Assembly: GCA_903772945.1 (NCBI GenBank)
Contig: CAICTM010000361.1
Coordinates: 1 to 64,000, forward strand
DNA length: 64,000 nt
Direction: 5' to 3'
Source: Seminavis robusta
Lineage: Eukaryota; Bacillariophyta; Bacillariophyceae; Naviculales; Naviculaceae
This document shows, piece after piece, positions 1-11,642 of the stretch. Both the position numbers and the translations under genes were made by a program. Positions within the stretch are counted from its first letter, which is position 1. Each line of letters starts with the position of its first letter. The notes under the pieces were generated by a model that made no database searches, was not told the DNA's origin, and saw nothing but the letters and a program-made list of their open reading frames with translations.

Positions 1-1122
1 GATCGGGGCTATCACAATTCCAGCACTTGCGTTGGAATCTGGTACCGGATCCCCCTGAGCCAGAGCTGCCAGAGTTTGCATTGAATGCGCTCTGTTTGGC
101 CTTGGTCTTGGTAAGCCATCCCTTGTCACTCTGCTTGATCCGACGATACATGTTCTTAGCTTGGTCACATATCACCTTGATCTCAGGCCAGATAGGGGTA
201 CTTCCACGACAATCAGCTTCAGCTTTGACTTCTTCAATCCTCTTGATGAAAGCCTTGTTGAACTCAGGGACACTGGAGGTAGCCAGAATGTGGAGCACTT
301 TCTCTGAGAAGTCTGAGGGTACATAGTTCATCAGGTCATTGGAATTGGTCTCAAGCAAGGTGTAGACGGTGGATATCTTATTCACCACCACATCCACATC
401 TTCCATGGGGATGTCCTTGATCTTGAGGGAATTCAATGACTCTCGCACATTTTGTATGGCACTCTGGGATGTCCTCTGGATATGACGATACAACAGAGCG
501 AACAGCAAAGGCCCACCATGACAGGTCTCAGGCCAGCTGTTGTACTCAGGTAGCACCTTCTGCAACAGTTTGGGGTCTGTGTTGTTCTGCAGAAGAGTGA
601 AGGTGAGGGACATGTTTTCACTCACATAGGGACAGGTGCTTACGCGCACACAGGAATTATAGAAGTAGTTGCTCAAAGCCACAGCCTCAGGTGTGATCTT
701 GGGAGCATACTGTAACAAATCCATTGGTTTTCCTTCTGTCTTCGAACTGTAGGTGAAGCCGAACTCTTCATCCTTTGGAGTCACAATTTGGAAGACATCC
801 AACAGGTCGAAGTGTTTCATGTGAGTCCTAAGGAGCTCGAACTTGCGGTCAGACCGCTCAACAGCCGTGATGAGACCATTGGTGTCGAGGTCAGTAGGTT
901 GCTCAACTAGCTTGTTGTCCTTTCCTAGAACGGTGTAGGATGTTGCCTTATTGATGAAGGTTTGGCGCGCCTCGTGGTCGAAGTGAATCCTGTCCGCTTT
1001 GTTCCACCATCGAGATGGAGTTTGCGGGTGAGGAACCAGTTCAATCTCTATGAGGCGTCCGTCAACAAGGAGGTGATCAACGTCAGGGTCAGGTGTAGGT
1101 GGATTAGCATCACCACCACCTC
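1..1122 (-). pseudogene. Retrotransposon gag, C-terminal part with zinc knuckle (runs off window)
   Basis: Reading the minus strand in the frame with codons at forward positions 2-4, 5-7 and so on, there is no stop from 1122 down to position 1, about 370 codons. The last residues before the window edge are K-C-W-N-C-D-S-P-D, with the two cysteines at forward 23-25 and 14-16, the start of a CCHC zinc knuckle. It follows a Gly/Ser-rich linker, a gag-like order. The upstream part carries a motif reading TPSRWWNKADRIHFD. This is the capsid and nucleocapsid region of an LTR-type retrotransposon; the pol region would lie beyond the window. The frame continues at 8032 after removal of the inserted LTR element, so this is the 3' piece of a gene that starts at 11642. 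Whether it is Copia- or Gypsy-type cannot be told without pol. Confidence 0.8.
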
Positions 1123-1655
1123 CGATAAAGTCTAGGAGCGAGAGCTCTGGATCCCGTCAGAGATAGCTCCAACAGCTATGCTGGCCTACAGCTCCAGCAC
1201 CCACAGCTGGCTTATCTCCAGCCAAAGCAGCAAGAAAGGATCGTCCTTTCCATCATAGTTAAGAAAATAGTACGAAAGATTGAGACCGATCCTGATTAGC
1301 TTGTAGCCACTTTGATACCGCAGCAGTTGATACCAATCCTGTTGAGGCCGGGCAGAAGCAGTAGGAGGTAGCAGATAGTACTGTTCCCGGACTGCCACTG
1401 CACGATTGAATAACGAAGGCTCCCAGCTCCTGAGGAGAGCTGGCCCAAAGGGCCCAGCAGAGAGCTCTGCTGGCCCTCCTGTCTGACTGACAGGACCAAG
1501 TCCTTGGTTTGGTGCCTACTGGAGGTGTTGGGATACTCCTGAGGCACGACAAGGCTCCCTGAACTGCCTGACTACCGCTGTCCCTGAGGAAGGGTTTCAG
1601 CGAGGTCCAGTCCACTACTTGAGTATTGGAACAGATCCTTCCAAGAAACTTATTG
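1123..1655 (+). repeat. Left long terminal repeat
   Basis: This segment begins CGATAAAG and ends TTATTG. It matches 7510-8031 over its whole length, with scattered substitutions and many single-base length differences. Its first base follows the host ACCTC copy exactly. Several longish open frames on the minus strand here are shadows. Confidence 0.8.
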
Positions 1656-2434
1656 GATTAACAGTCAGCATAGAATTCAGGCAGTTTTAAGGGAAGGAGA
1701 GTCTCCAGGTCGACAAGGAGCTCTCTGCACTACAACAATCAGTGCTACAGCTACAGTTGATTCATTGGATTTCATTGGAATTTGGTGGTGATTTCAAGGC
1801 CCATCTTGAAGTCTTATCTCCACAACCTTTTGGTCAATTTTGATACTTCCAACCTTCACCACAGTGACAGGAACCTTTGACTTGACCATCTACCACTCCT
1901 ACAAGCCCAACAATAAGCCCATTGCCATTGCCTCGAGGACCTACATTCCCAACAGCATTGACGACGGCAACAAGATAGCTAGTACTCCCTACCGGTACCG
2001 TTGACTGTTGACACAACGAAAAGCAACCAATTCACTCAAAAGAAGAAGCATTGGTCCCGTCAAACGGACAACTTGAGTCTCCGAGTGCACACGAGACTTA
2101 ACGTTTCCTCACCTATCTTGGCAATCGAGCAAGTCTTTTACGTCACGAGAAACTGGTTGTTTATCAAGGGCAACAAGGCGATATCCCTTTGAGAATACGG
2201 GCTTATCGCTTTGCAATCCTACATTGATTTTTCGTGACTTATTGGTCAAGACCAAGGCTTATCTCTTCAGATCGTCCGTGCAGTTTTTGATTGTCACGAG
2301 TTTCCGTCCTGTACTGGATTCACCCTTTTCGGAACCTTGGAGAAGCTCTCACCAAAAGTCCCTCAGCCAATCAAAACGTCCGTGCAGTTTTCGAGCGTGC
2401 ACAGAGTCAGTGAACGTTGTCACACGGAACGTCA
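1656..2434. other. LTR element interior, leader side
   Basis: This is non-coding as far as can be seen. It follows the left LTR directly, where a primer binding site would be expected (TTGGATTAACAG spans the junction), but no tRNA complement can be named with confidence. The last 20 bases (2416-2435) are the left copy of the target duplication of the nested retroposon. Confidence 0.5.
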
Positions 2435-4822
2435 TACTATATATTGAATTACTTATTTAGGTTAACAACCTATTGGGTCCGGAGGACCTTTTTCTACGCT
2501 GGCAATAGTTGAGCCCGAGGGCCCAAATAGCTGAGTCGTATACCATTGATGAATTGCACGATAGGAAGATTCACGGTGCACACCAAGCATCAACACTGAA
2601 GGAGGATATGCCTCATAGTAGCACGGCTACACTGTCCTATAGTCTCACCGCCGTTCACCTCCGCCCCATGAACAAGGGGCAGGTCCCTACAGCTCTACTT
2701 ACAACGGAAGTGTGCATCTTCCCATCATGACCTGGAGCGCGGTGGCCTAGCCAGGATATAAACCGATAGAAGGCGCTGAGCGGACATAAAGCACACGGGA
2801 TCCACCTCCAACCACAGGCGCTGAGTGATCAGATCCCCAATGCTGGCCATGCCTTTCGTGCATTGCAAGACCAGCAGAGCCATAGCTGCCGCACCTAAAA
2901 CTGGACCATGTCAGGGTATGACCTATCCAGTGGGCGAACAATGTTAGGCAGAAGCCGACAAAGGGCCATGGGATAGGGCCAAGGGACGCACTGGCAGACA
3001 GTGGATCCCAAAGGGGAGGCACAATGTCTGCTGGGGCGGTGTTGACTGTAAGAGGGATTGTGTGGTGGATGGGGGAGGTGTGGTTGTGGCCTGTAGATGG
3101 TAGGTGTGAGATGGTAGGGTTGTGTCTTCGGAGGCATGACTGGAGGGGGGGGGGGGGGGTTGGTGTGGAGCCGTGGTATCTCCTGGACATGTGACTGTTG
3201 GGCTTTCCGCAACTCAAGCAGAGGGATTGCTTGTGAGGTTGAGAGGAGGATTGATTCGAGGTAATCTATTCAAGGAGGACGATGCTCTGGGGCACTGGCA
3301 ATCGGAATATAGAGTATGGATCAAAGCTGTTGGGTGGGGATGGCCACTGGTTCAGAGGGTGGGTCCCAATCTAGTACAGTTACCACAAACTGCAAAAGGA
3401 AGGGATCAAAGCCAAGGCTGATAGGGATTCTTTCAGGGAAACTGAGAAGTCACGCTATAGCCATAGAGGCAGTGGGGGGGATTAAGGGTGTTGTTGGTTG
3501 ATGGGGCTGTGTTACTGGTGAACACTGTGTTGTCTCAAAGGCTGGTACTCAATCTGTTGTAGGATGCAAATGCAACAGAGAGTCAAGCCAAATGTGGAGA
3601 GGGTACTCGATCAGGTGGAACTGTGGAAAATCACTGGAGAGTCACTCAAAATCAAGAGAGAGATAAGTCAGGTTTGTTATACTGAGCCACACCACGCTGA
3701 GTTCTGCTGGGGCTCAAACCTTTGGAGCACACACTAGTAGGAGAGTCAGGTGCAGGAGCAGAGAGGTGGGTGTGTCAATAATGTTGCACAATCTTAGTGG
3801 TACTAGAGGGGCAACTTTTGTTGGTTCTTGTGGGGGTGAGGTCCTTTGGAGAGGAGCTGATATCCCAGGGGGGGCTGTAAACCAACCAAGAAAGCAGCCG
3901 AGCCTGGAGATAGCAGAACTCAAGTCCTTACAGGAACTTCTGTTGTTGTTTGTTGTTCCTCTGTGAGAGGAGTTAGATATCAATGGGGGAGTGGTAACAG
4001 TAGCAGGAGGTATCAGTGTCCAACAAGGACGTCGGGAGAAACCACTAGTGGCCAGTGAGAAAGTAAGAATACAGGTGTAATTCTCTTCTCGTGGTCACTG
4101 CAGGTATCGTGAAGTCCTTCTTGATGATAGGAGGTTGCGTACGGGAAGAGGTACATACAGAGGAAGAGGTACGGTCGCGGGAAGTCGATTCACGGAGTAG
4201 CGAGTCTTGGATCGATTCGATTCGGAGATTCGCGATTCGAATGAGTCAGTTACCTTAGGGTAAGGTTAACGGTCCAGTTGTTGTTGCGGAAGATTCGATT
4301 CGATCGTACGAAAAGGGCGACAATGGGATTTCTTGGCCGTCAGGTAGTACAGAGCCAATGTAGTATGGGATGCATGCTGTGCTGAAGCCGGTGACTTCTT
4401 CTTGTGTTCGAATTCTTCCAACTTGGCCGTCAGCGGTCGAGAATGGAAAACCTGCCCGATCTCGTAGGATTTCAATTGGGATGGCTTTCTGATCTGAACC
4501 GGAGAACCCGCTTGATAGTCGCTTGATAGGAGGTGCAGGAGAAGGGTATCGATCCGTCGATCCTTTGCTTGAATGAGAGATAAAGGAGGGAAAAGGATGA
4601 TGTTTTCGTGATGACGTTGAGTGATTCCTATAGTAAACAGTACTCTTCAACGAAATAACAGATAACAAGCTTCCAGGTCCTTTCGCTTCTTTCAATGCTT
4701 CCAATGGGTCTAATAGGTTGGTGATGGTATAGAAGTGACCGTCGTATTGTTATCGTTGTTGCTATTAGTGTTTTTGGTGACAGATCCAGCGGCAGAGTCA
4801 GTAGTTGCTCCCGCTTGAAAAA
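2435..4822 (+). mobile_element. Retroposon-like repeat, copy A1, nested in the LTR element
   Basis: A 2.4-kb repeat collinear with 8485-11614. Shared blocks include the left end (TTAACAA region), the block after TTCTTTCAGGGAAACT near 3430, and the block with GATTCGATTCG near 4190-4260. It ends in a short A run (CTTGAAAAA). It is flanked by imperfect direct repeats of 18-20 bp (2416-2435 and 4823-4842, differing mainly by two single-base gaps). Long target duplications plus a terminal A run fit target-primed reverse transcription, as for LINE or SINE-like elements, but no coding capacity remains visible. The small open frames inside are not supported as genes. Confidence 0.65.
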
Positions 4823-4842
4823 GTGTCACAGGAACGTCAAAG

Positions 4843-5424
4843 AGTTCTTTTTCGATCCTGGATCTTGAAGACTTATACAACAACGTTCCCCGTACCGGTT
4901 TTGTTCTGAAAGCAGGCTCAGCTCCGAAGTGAGCGTCTCACATTTTAAGGAGTTTACACCGTCGAGTCATTGAAATCGTCCACGAAATCGCGATCTTACG
5001 GAGCGTACCCACCGAAAGGAGTAACTCGAAGCTCCGAGACAACCAAGAAATTCGCTTGGCTGAAAGTGTTACCACTGGAACCGCCATCCCTTGTTTAGTC
5101 AGTGGGTATATCCCTTCAGTCGCAACTTGTGCGGGGATTCATTGGCCCAAAGTTGACTGGCTCCCAGTGGCATTAACACCCAAACCAGCAAGTTCCCAGC
5201 ACCACGGCAACACAGGAAACAGGTTCCAAAGCCTGTACACAGGCTACCTTATTCAACTACACCTAGCTTGAATTTCCTAGCCCCATACCAAGGTCCCTGG
5301 AAGTATCCTTTGTGGTTTCCAAAGTACAGTTGAGTCAGCCTTATTCTACTGCTACAAGAGCTGAAAACCAGTGCTTCCACCGGTACAGCAGTACACCTCT
5401 TCTTTGTCAATAACAAGAGGCACC
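4843..5424. other. LTR element interior, no gene seen
   Basis: This is interior sequence of the LTR element between the nested retroposon and the gag-like frame. A 71-codon open frame at 5056-5271 has no recognisable features. Nothing else is supported. Confidence 0.5.
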
Positions 5425-7078
5425 ATGTCTTTCTACGGTTTCTACAGCGATGTGAGTGACCCTTATGCCCCTGGCTACTCCGAACGTTGGTGGCACCGCG
5501 TCTACTCTGGGCCCCAAGCCCAAGGTAGCTACACCTGTGCCCGTCCCACACACCACGATGGAGCCGGCAACAGTAACCTTGCCTACCGCCACAGGCATCG
5601 GGACACACAGCCACCAGTGCCAACACCAGATGAATAAAAATCCGTCTTTGACATTATTGAGAAGACACCGGCACAACCTGTGTCAACAGTGTCCCAACCA
5701 GACGCATACACATCACCCTTTGACATCCTTGAGAAGAGGACGGCACCAATGGCCTATGGTAGGACAAACCACCAGCTGGGTGATGGGGAGAGTTCAGAGC
5801 TGAGCCCCAGTTGTCACCCAGACCTCATCTATAACCCAGCAATGGAAGACATGCTGATCCGCTTTCAACAGCAACAGGTCACCGTTGCCCAGCAACTCGA
5901 CCTAATGAGAGCTGACCACGAACCTTTCAAGCGAAAGATGGAAGCTCAGCTCATCGCCCTGAAGGACCACCTGACAGCTCAACTGGACGCCTTGGTCTTG
6001 GTAGCTGCTAGGCCACCAGGCACAGCACCTACACCTGCTTTGACACCATCAGTTCATGGGGAGACCCATGCCACTCCACTGTCAGACATGGGCAGTGATG
6101 ATGGAGTCCACAAGCCGAATGGTGACAGCGCTATTGGTACCCAAGGGCTCCACAGCCCAAAGAAGAAGCAGCGCCACAGGGCTACTCGTTCCAAGCAAAA
6201 TGCCACTGCCATCCAGCAACGATTGACTAATGCCCTCTTGGCCACCAACAAGCTGCCCACCAATGTAGCCACGGCTCCATCTCCCAAGCTAGCTTGCGGG
6301 GAGTTGCCTGTCACACGACCCCTGCGTATCCCAGCTACGAGCCACCAGCTTCCCAGTGCCACACCCTTGAATGCCCTCGCTGTGGCCCATCCATCGTTGG
6401 ATGATGGGGAGATTATCGAGCTTGCCAGCCCTATTAGTCATCCAACCTCTGGGTAGAGATTTCATGATGGCAAACCTCCAGCCAGCAAGCAACTAGCTTC
6501 CAGAGCTGGTGCCAACAACATTCCAGTTGCACAACCAAATAGAACAAGTGTGGCTCCCACTCAGTCAGCTCACCAACCAAGAGCACATGAGCGGACTCAC
6601 ACAGTGGTGACCCCCAGGCAACCTGCCCCAAGGCACAGAGCACACAAGGCGCCCACTACAACACATAGGCAGGAGACCTAGTGGTCCCTCACCCACAGTG
6701 ACACCCAAGGTTCCCAGCCTGGTTCCCGCAGAACCACCAACCTATTGCACAGCCAATGCCACAAGACTCGTACCCAATGAGGTGCCGTTGGCTTTGGATA
6801 GGACCAGCCTTTGTCCAACCATCACCAGTCTATTTGCCAGGAGGCCCACCAAGCAGATACCCTCTGCTTTTGGTGGAATCCATGGGGAGCAACCACAGCA
6901 AGCACCTTTGACCAAGACAGCTTTGGTGTCTCCTAACCAGGAGCTGACTGCCATGTTGTCGCCTTCCCAGAAGCTGACCGCCACCTTGCTTTCTACCCAA
7001 AAGCTGGCTGACATGGCATTAGTGCATGGCAATGGACCAATCCCGGTGACACCCCTGGATTTTCAGACGGGCAACTAG
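5425..7078 (+). pseudogene. Decayed gag-like reading frame of the LTR element
   Basis: Coding character on the plus strand starts at ATG 5425 (MSFYGFYSDVSD), then passes through a Pro/Thr-rich stretch that needs a frame change. A continuous stretch follows from 5638 to 6456. It shows an internal duplication (FDIIEKTP, then FDILEKRT), a glutamine-rich helical segment (AMEDMLIRFQQQQ) and a basic patch (KKKQRHRATRSKQ). Coding-like sequence resumes at 6698-7078 with a triple repeat (NQELTAML, SQKLTATL, TQKLADMA). The gag label rests on its position after the left LTR and its orientation with the polypurine tract; no zinc knuckle or enzyme motif was found. At least three breaks (a TAA at 5635-5637, a frame change near 5460 and a stop at 6454) make the present sequence non-functional unless they are assembly errors. 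Confidence 0.5.
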
Positions 7079-7509
7079 ACTACGTCCCTGTCTGGTACAG
7101 CCCATTCATCCCATCCGTCAAGGGACATGATTGCGGGGCAAGAAGGGCGCTCCACTGAGAGCTTGCCACCGCTTAATTCGGCCTGTGGCAAAGCCACGAA
7201 TATTTGTCTACATATGAAGAAAACAAAACAACAGCTATGATAGCAACCACCACCGCCTGCACCTACCGAGTCTGGCCATACTGATGAGCACACAATCCCT
7301 TTGCGCCTACCTTTGGTCCAGCCACCGACCAACCATTGCAATTCCTCCACTTGTGAGGATCGTCCAATCTCACTGTGTTACCACTAGCAGCCGTGCTGAG
7401 TGTCCCATGAATTTCTACGTCATGGGGAGAGTTTGTAGATAGTTAGTTAGAACTAGTCGTATATCGTGGCATTCCCCATGAGAGCGGATCCATACGCACT
7501 CGTGGGGAG
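7079..7509. other. LTR element 3' interior with candidate polypurine tract
   Basis: No convincing gene. The stretch ends in GTGGGGAG immediately before the right LTR, a plausible plus-strand polypurine primer. Residual coding-like sequence may extend to about 7230. Confidence 0.45.
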
Positions 7510-8031
7510 CGATAAAGTCTCGGAGCGAGAGCTCTGGATCCTCAGAGATAGCTCAACACTATGCTGGCCTACAGCTCCCGCACCCAAGCTGGCTTACTCC
7601 AGCCAAAAGCAGCAAGAAAGGATCGTCCTTCCATCATAGTTAAGAAAAAGTAGAGAAGATTGAGACCAGATCCAATTAGCTTGTAGACCATTGATACACG
7701 CAAGCAGTTGATAACTAATCCTGTTGAGGCGGGAAGAAGCAGTAGGAGTAGCAGATAGTACTGTCCATGACGCCACTGCACGATTTAATAACGAAGGCTC
7801 CCAGCCCTGAGGAGACTGGCCCAAAGCTGCCCAGCAGAGAGCTCTGCTGGCCCTCCTGTCTGACTGACAGGCCAAGTCCTTGGTTTGGTGCCTACTGGAG
7901 GTGTTGGATACCCTGAGGCACGACAAGGCTCCCCTGAACTGCCTGATCTACCGCTGTCCCTGAGGAAGGGTTTCAGCGAGTCCAGTCCACTACTTGAGTA
8001 TTGGAACATGATACCTTCCAAGAAATTATTG
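7510..8031 (+). repeat. Right long terminal repeat
   Basis: A copy of 1123-1655 that starts CGATAAAG and ends TTATTG, followed at once by ACCTC, the second copy of the target duplication. Compared with the left LTR it lacks many single bases, more than expected from substitution-driven decay. Confidence 0.8.
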
Positions 8032-8484
8032 ACCTCCACCACCACCGGAACCAGTTGTATCTGGAGCGGGAGTCGTGGTCGTACCGCCGGATCGAGGCTG
8101 TTTCCACCAGCAGGAGCTGGAGCTGGCGAGGCAGCCGGAGCTGGCGTCGCAGCAGGTGTTGGAAGCTTCCAGGATCCGACGTGACCAATCGGAGGTGGAC
8201 GTACAACCGGGGTAGTACTGACAGCTGATGGAGCAGTCTGCGGGGGAACGCGAGGCGTTGCCTGGAACAGACGCTGGGTCGTTGTGCGTCACCATGAGCT
8301 TGAGTTTGCGCAAATTGTACAGCGCGAGCTCGTTCCGTGGGAGTTGCAACGGGCGGTAGCTCGTCAACAACGGGGTCCCTAGGAATTTGCATACGTTCTT
8401 GGTATTCGAGGTCGCTCATACCAAACATACCGGAAGACCTACGTGTAGCACGATAAGGTAGCGGTGTCTGGTTGTTGTAGTTGG
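8032..8484 (-). pseudogene. Retrotransposon gag, N-terminal middle part
   Basis: On the minus strand this piece continues the gag begun at 11642. After the retroposon insertion the frame reads through MFGMSDLEYQERM, then an acidic/Pro segment, then a Pro/Ala-rich stretch (SWKLPTPAATPAPAASP), and finally TTPAPDTTGSGGGGG, which joins in frame to GGDANPPTPDPD at 1122. Two single-base frame changes are needed, one near 8290 and one near 8090. Pro/Gly-rich linkers near the N terminus are common in gag proteins. The sequence is interrupted at both ends by transposons, so the gene is broken whether or not the frame changes are real. Confidence 0.7.
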
Positions 8485-11400
8485 GGGTGTAAAATACTCG
8501 TTAGTTTAACAAACTATGGCCACGGAGTGGCTTTTGTGACCGGGCAATGGTGGGGAACCCCCACCTAGCTGAAGTCGTCATCTACTTATTTGCCCAATCA
8601 ACATGACCTCATCCACTGGCCCAACGTGGAGCCAGCACCAAGTAGACAGATGCCCTGGGTAGGGGGTGAGCACATTGATAGGGAACCTGCAGCGCAAAAC
8701 CTGGGTTACAGGGGCTTACACAGGATTTTTGTCGGTATTGAAACCATTATCACCATAGGGACCGTGAGGACCAGTTAGATTGCCAGACCAAAGAGTGCTC
8801 GCCAGTAAGTGTGTCTGGGTGATCAGGTCCCAAGCTGTGGCAAGGGCCTTGGCATGCAAGGCAAGATGCCAGCAGAGCCCGTAGGAGGTGGTACTCCTCA
8901 GGCTGGACCAGAGCAGGGTGTAACCCATCCAATGCACAAAAATTGTTAGATAGAGGCCAACAAGCAGGCAGAGATGGGGTCAAATGACACTGGCAGTGTG
9001 TGGTTCCAAGAGGGAGGCACAGTGGCTGCTGGAGTGTTGTGGGCTGTTCGAGGGTTGTTGAGTCAATAGAAGGAGGATAAGGGGGCACTGGAAGTGGGCT
9101 GGTGCCAAGGGCAGGAGGGGAGATCCTGTTGGTGTTGGAGTGTTGTTGTAGGAGTTGGGATGTAGCATGGTTTGATGGTGTGTTGTAGGATAGAGGCGTG
9201 CCTGGTTCAAGGGTGAGAACAAAGGCATCCTCCCTGATAGGGTAGGGTTGATTCGGAAGGGTGTGATCTCAAGATGGCTGCATACTCTAGGAGCTGTTGG
9301 CTGATCATCTGGGGAGTGGTGTTGTGAAGTCTGCGGAGGATGGTGGATGTGGTTGGTTGGGTGAAGTGGGGAGTGGGGGAATGTCTGGAGGACCTTGGGT
9401 TGAGTGAAGTAGTGGGTAGACATGGGGAAGTCATGGTGGGTGGTAGGTGGGTTGTGGTGGGAGAGTGTGTATCCTGGAGTGTTGACTGTAGTGTCGTTGC
9501 TTCAACTCAAGCAATGGAGGTTGCTTGTGAGGTGGCGAGATTATTGATGTAGAAGGGTGTATTCAAGGGGCAATGCACTGGGCACTGGTAATCAAGGTTT
9601 ATATCAAGTTGTTGGGTGTTGTTGCCACTGGATCAAAGGCTGTGGCCAAGTCTGGTGCAGGTATACCACTACCTGCAGGAGAAGATGGTATCAGAGCCAA
9701 AGGCTGTTAGGGATTCTTTCAGGGAAACTGGAGAAGTCACGCTATAGCCAGTAGAGGCAGTGGTGGGGGATAAGGGGTGTTGTTGGGTTGATGGGGCTGT
9801 GTTACTGGGTGACACTGTGTTGTCTCAAGGCTGTACTCAATCTGTTGTAGGGATGCAAAATGCAACAGAGAGTCAAGCCAAGATGTGGAAAGGTACTCGA
9901 TTCAGGTGGAACTGTGGAAAGTCACTGGAGAGTCACTCAACAATCAATGAGAGAGAGATAGAGTCAGTTATGTATTAATATCTATGCCACACCACGCTGC
10001 AGTGCTGTCTGGGGCTCAATCCTTTGGAGTTCCTGAGGCTCAGTAGAGAGTCAGGTGCAGTAGCAGAGAGGTGGCTGTGTCAATGAAGTGTGTTGCACAA
10101 TCTAGCCAAACACGCTAGAGGGGCAACTTTTGTTGGTTCTTGTGGGGGTGGATCCTTTGGAGAGGAGCTGGGTATCCCAGGGAGGGGCTGAAACTATAAA
10201 ATCAGCCAAGCCTGAGATACAAGAACTAAGTCCTTACAGGACTCTGTTGTTGTTGTTGTTCCTCTTGGAGAGGAGTTAGATATCAATGGAGGGGTGGTAA
10301 CAGTAGCAGGTGTCGATCAGTCACTCAGTCTTGTATAGGGATAGGACTGGTTGGATCAGTAGGATCAGTTCCAACAAGGACGTCGGGAGAAACCACTAGT
10401 GGCCGGTTAGAAAGTAAGAATACAGGTGTAATTCTCTTCTCGGAGTCACTGCAGGTATCTCGTGAAGTCCTTCTTGATGATAGGAGGCTTCGTACGGAGG
10501 AAGAGGTACGGTCGTGGGAAGATTGATCGATTCACGAGTAGCGAGTCTTGGATTCGATTCGATTCGTTGAATCGAGTCGATTCGCGTTCGGGTGAGTCAG
10601 TGACAATGGGATTCTTCGGCCGTCAGGAGCTTAGTTCAGAAAGCAACAATGACACGTATGGGAGTTGTTTTCTGTACTGTGCTGTGGAAGGCCGGAGACT
10701 TCTCTTGTGTGTCAATTCTTAGGATCGTTCCAACAAGGACGTCGGGGAAACCAAGAGTGGCCGGTGAGAAAGTAAGAAATACAGCTGTGTTTCTGTTCTC
10801 GACGTCACTGCAGGTATCTCGTGAAGTCCTTCTTGATGATAGAGGCTGTCTTTCGATCCGTACGAGGAGTAGGTCGGAGGAAGAGGTACGAAGAGGTACG
10901 GTCGTGGGAAGATCGATCGATTCACGGAGGTGAGTCTTGATTCGAGGATCGATTCGATAAGATCGATTCGATTCGCGATTGAAGATTCGATGAGTCAGTT
11001 GCCTTAGGGGAAGGTTAACGAGCCTGTTGTTGTTGCGGAGTCGATCGTTCGAAAAGGATCGGCCGACAATGGATTTCTTGGGCCGTCGGCAGTGAGAGAA
11101 CAGCAAGTAACAAATGAGTATGTGTTTCTCTGCTCGTCTGGTACTGCAGAAGGCCGGACTTCTTCTTGTGTGCAATTTCTTTCAACTGGGCCGTCGGCGG
11201 TCGAGAATAGAAAACCCGCCCGATCTCGTAGGATTTCAATTGGGATGGCTTTCTAATCTGGACCGGAGAAAGCCGCGTTGATAGTCGCTTGATAGAGGAG
11301 GTGCGCTTGATGGAGATAGGAGGTATCGATCCTTTTGGCTTGAATAGGGTGTAAAGAGAGGGAAAAAGGGTGTATGTTTTCGTGATGACGTTGAGTTGAT

Positions 11401-11614
11401 TCCTATAGTAAAACAGTACTCTTCAACGAAATAACAGATAACAAGCTTCCTGAGGTCCTTTCACTTCGTTTCAATGCTTCTAATGGTGCTAATAGGTAGT
11501 GTAATGGTATAGGTATGACCGATTGGTTGTGTTTGTTGCTATTAGTGTTGTTGTTGTTCTTGTATTGACAGATCCAGAGGGGAAGCGCTTCGGTGTTCGG
11601 CTTCCCTTGAAAAA
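8485..11614 (+). mobile_element. Retroposon-like repeat, copy A2, inserted in gag codon region
   Basis: A 3.1-kb repeat related to 2435-4822, ending in CTTGAAAAA. It is flanked by a perfect 21-bp direct repeat (8464-8484 and 11615-11635), which is host gag sequence encoding N-Y-N-N-Q-T. One copy of that sequence restores the gag frame. The greater length compared with A1 is largely an internal tandem duplication: the block at about 10370-10490 (CAACAAGGACGTCGGG onward) recurs at about 10725-10850, while A1 has it once (about 4020-4130). The many GATTCG units (10540-10990) also differ in number. No protein domain is recognisable on either strand. The long duplication and A-tail suggest a non-autonomous LINE-mobilised element. 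Confidence 0.7.
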
Positions 11615-11642
11615 GTGTCTGGTTGTTGTAGTTGGTCGTCAT
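11615..11642 (-). pseudogene. Retrotransposon gag, first codons
   Basis: ATG at 11642 on the minus strand opens M-T-T-N-Y-N-N-Q-T. Bases 11615-11635 are then repeated at 8464-8484, where the protein continues P-L-P-Y-R-A-T. This shows that the intervening 3.1 kb was inserted nine codons into the gene. In the present arrangement the frame instead runs into the repeat and ends at 11403. Confidence 0.65.

Larger units (their letters stand above)
1123..8031 (+). mobile_element. LTR retroelement lacking visible pol, inserted in gag
   Basis: The element is bounded by two similar direct repeats of about 0.53 kb (1123-1655 and 7510-8031) and flanked by the 5-bp direct repeat ACCTC (1118-1122 and 8032-8036), a target site duplication. 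The ends read CGATAA and TTATTG, an imperfect 6-bp inverted repeat instead of the usual TG/CA. A purine-rich run GTGGGGAG lies directly before the right LTR, as a polypurine tract would on the plus strand. The interior holds a decayed gag-like reading frame (5425-7078) and a nested retroposon (2435-4822). No protease, integrase, reverse transcriptase or RNase H is visible in any frame, so it is probably non-autonomous or internally deleted. Excising it with one ACCTC rejoins the interrupted gag in frame. Confidence 0.8.

Noticed and set aside
10636-11175. A 179-codon minus-strand frame
   Set aside because: It lies inside retroposon A2, spans the internal duplication and GATTCG repeats, and is not conserved in A1.
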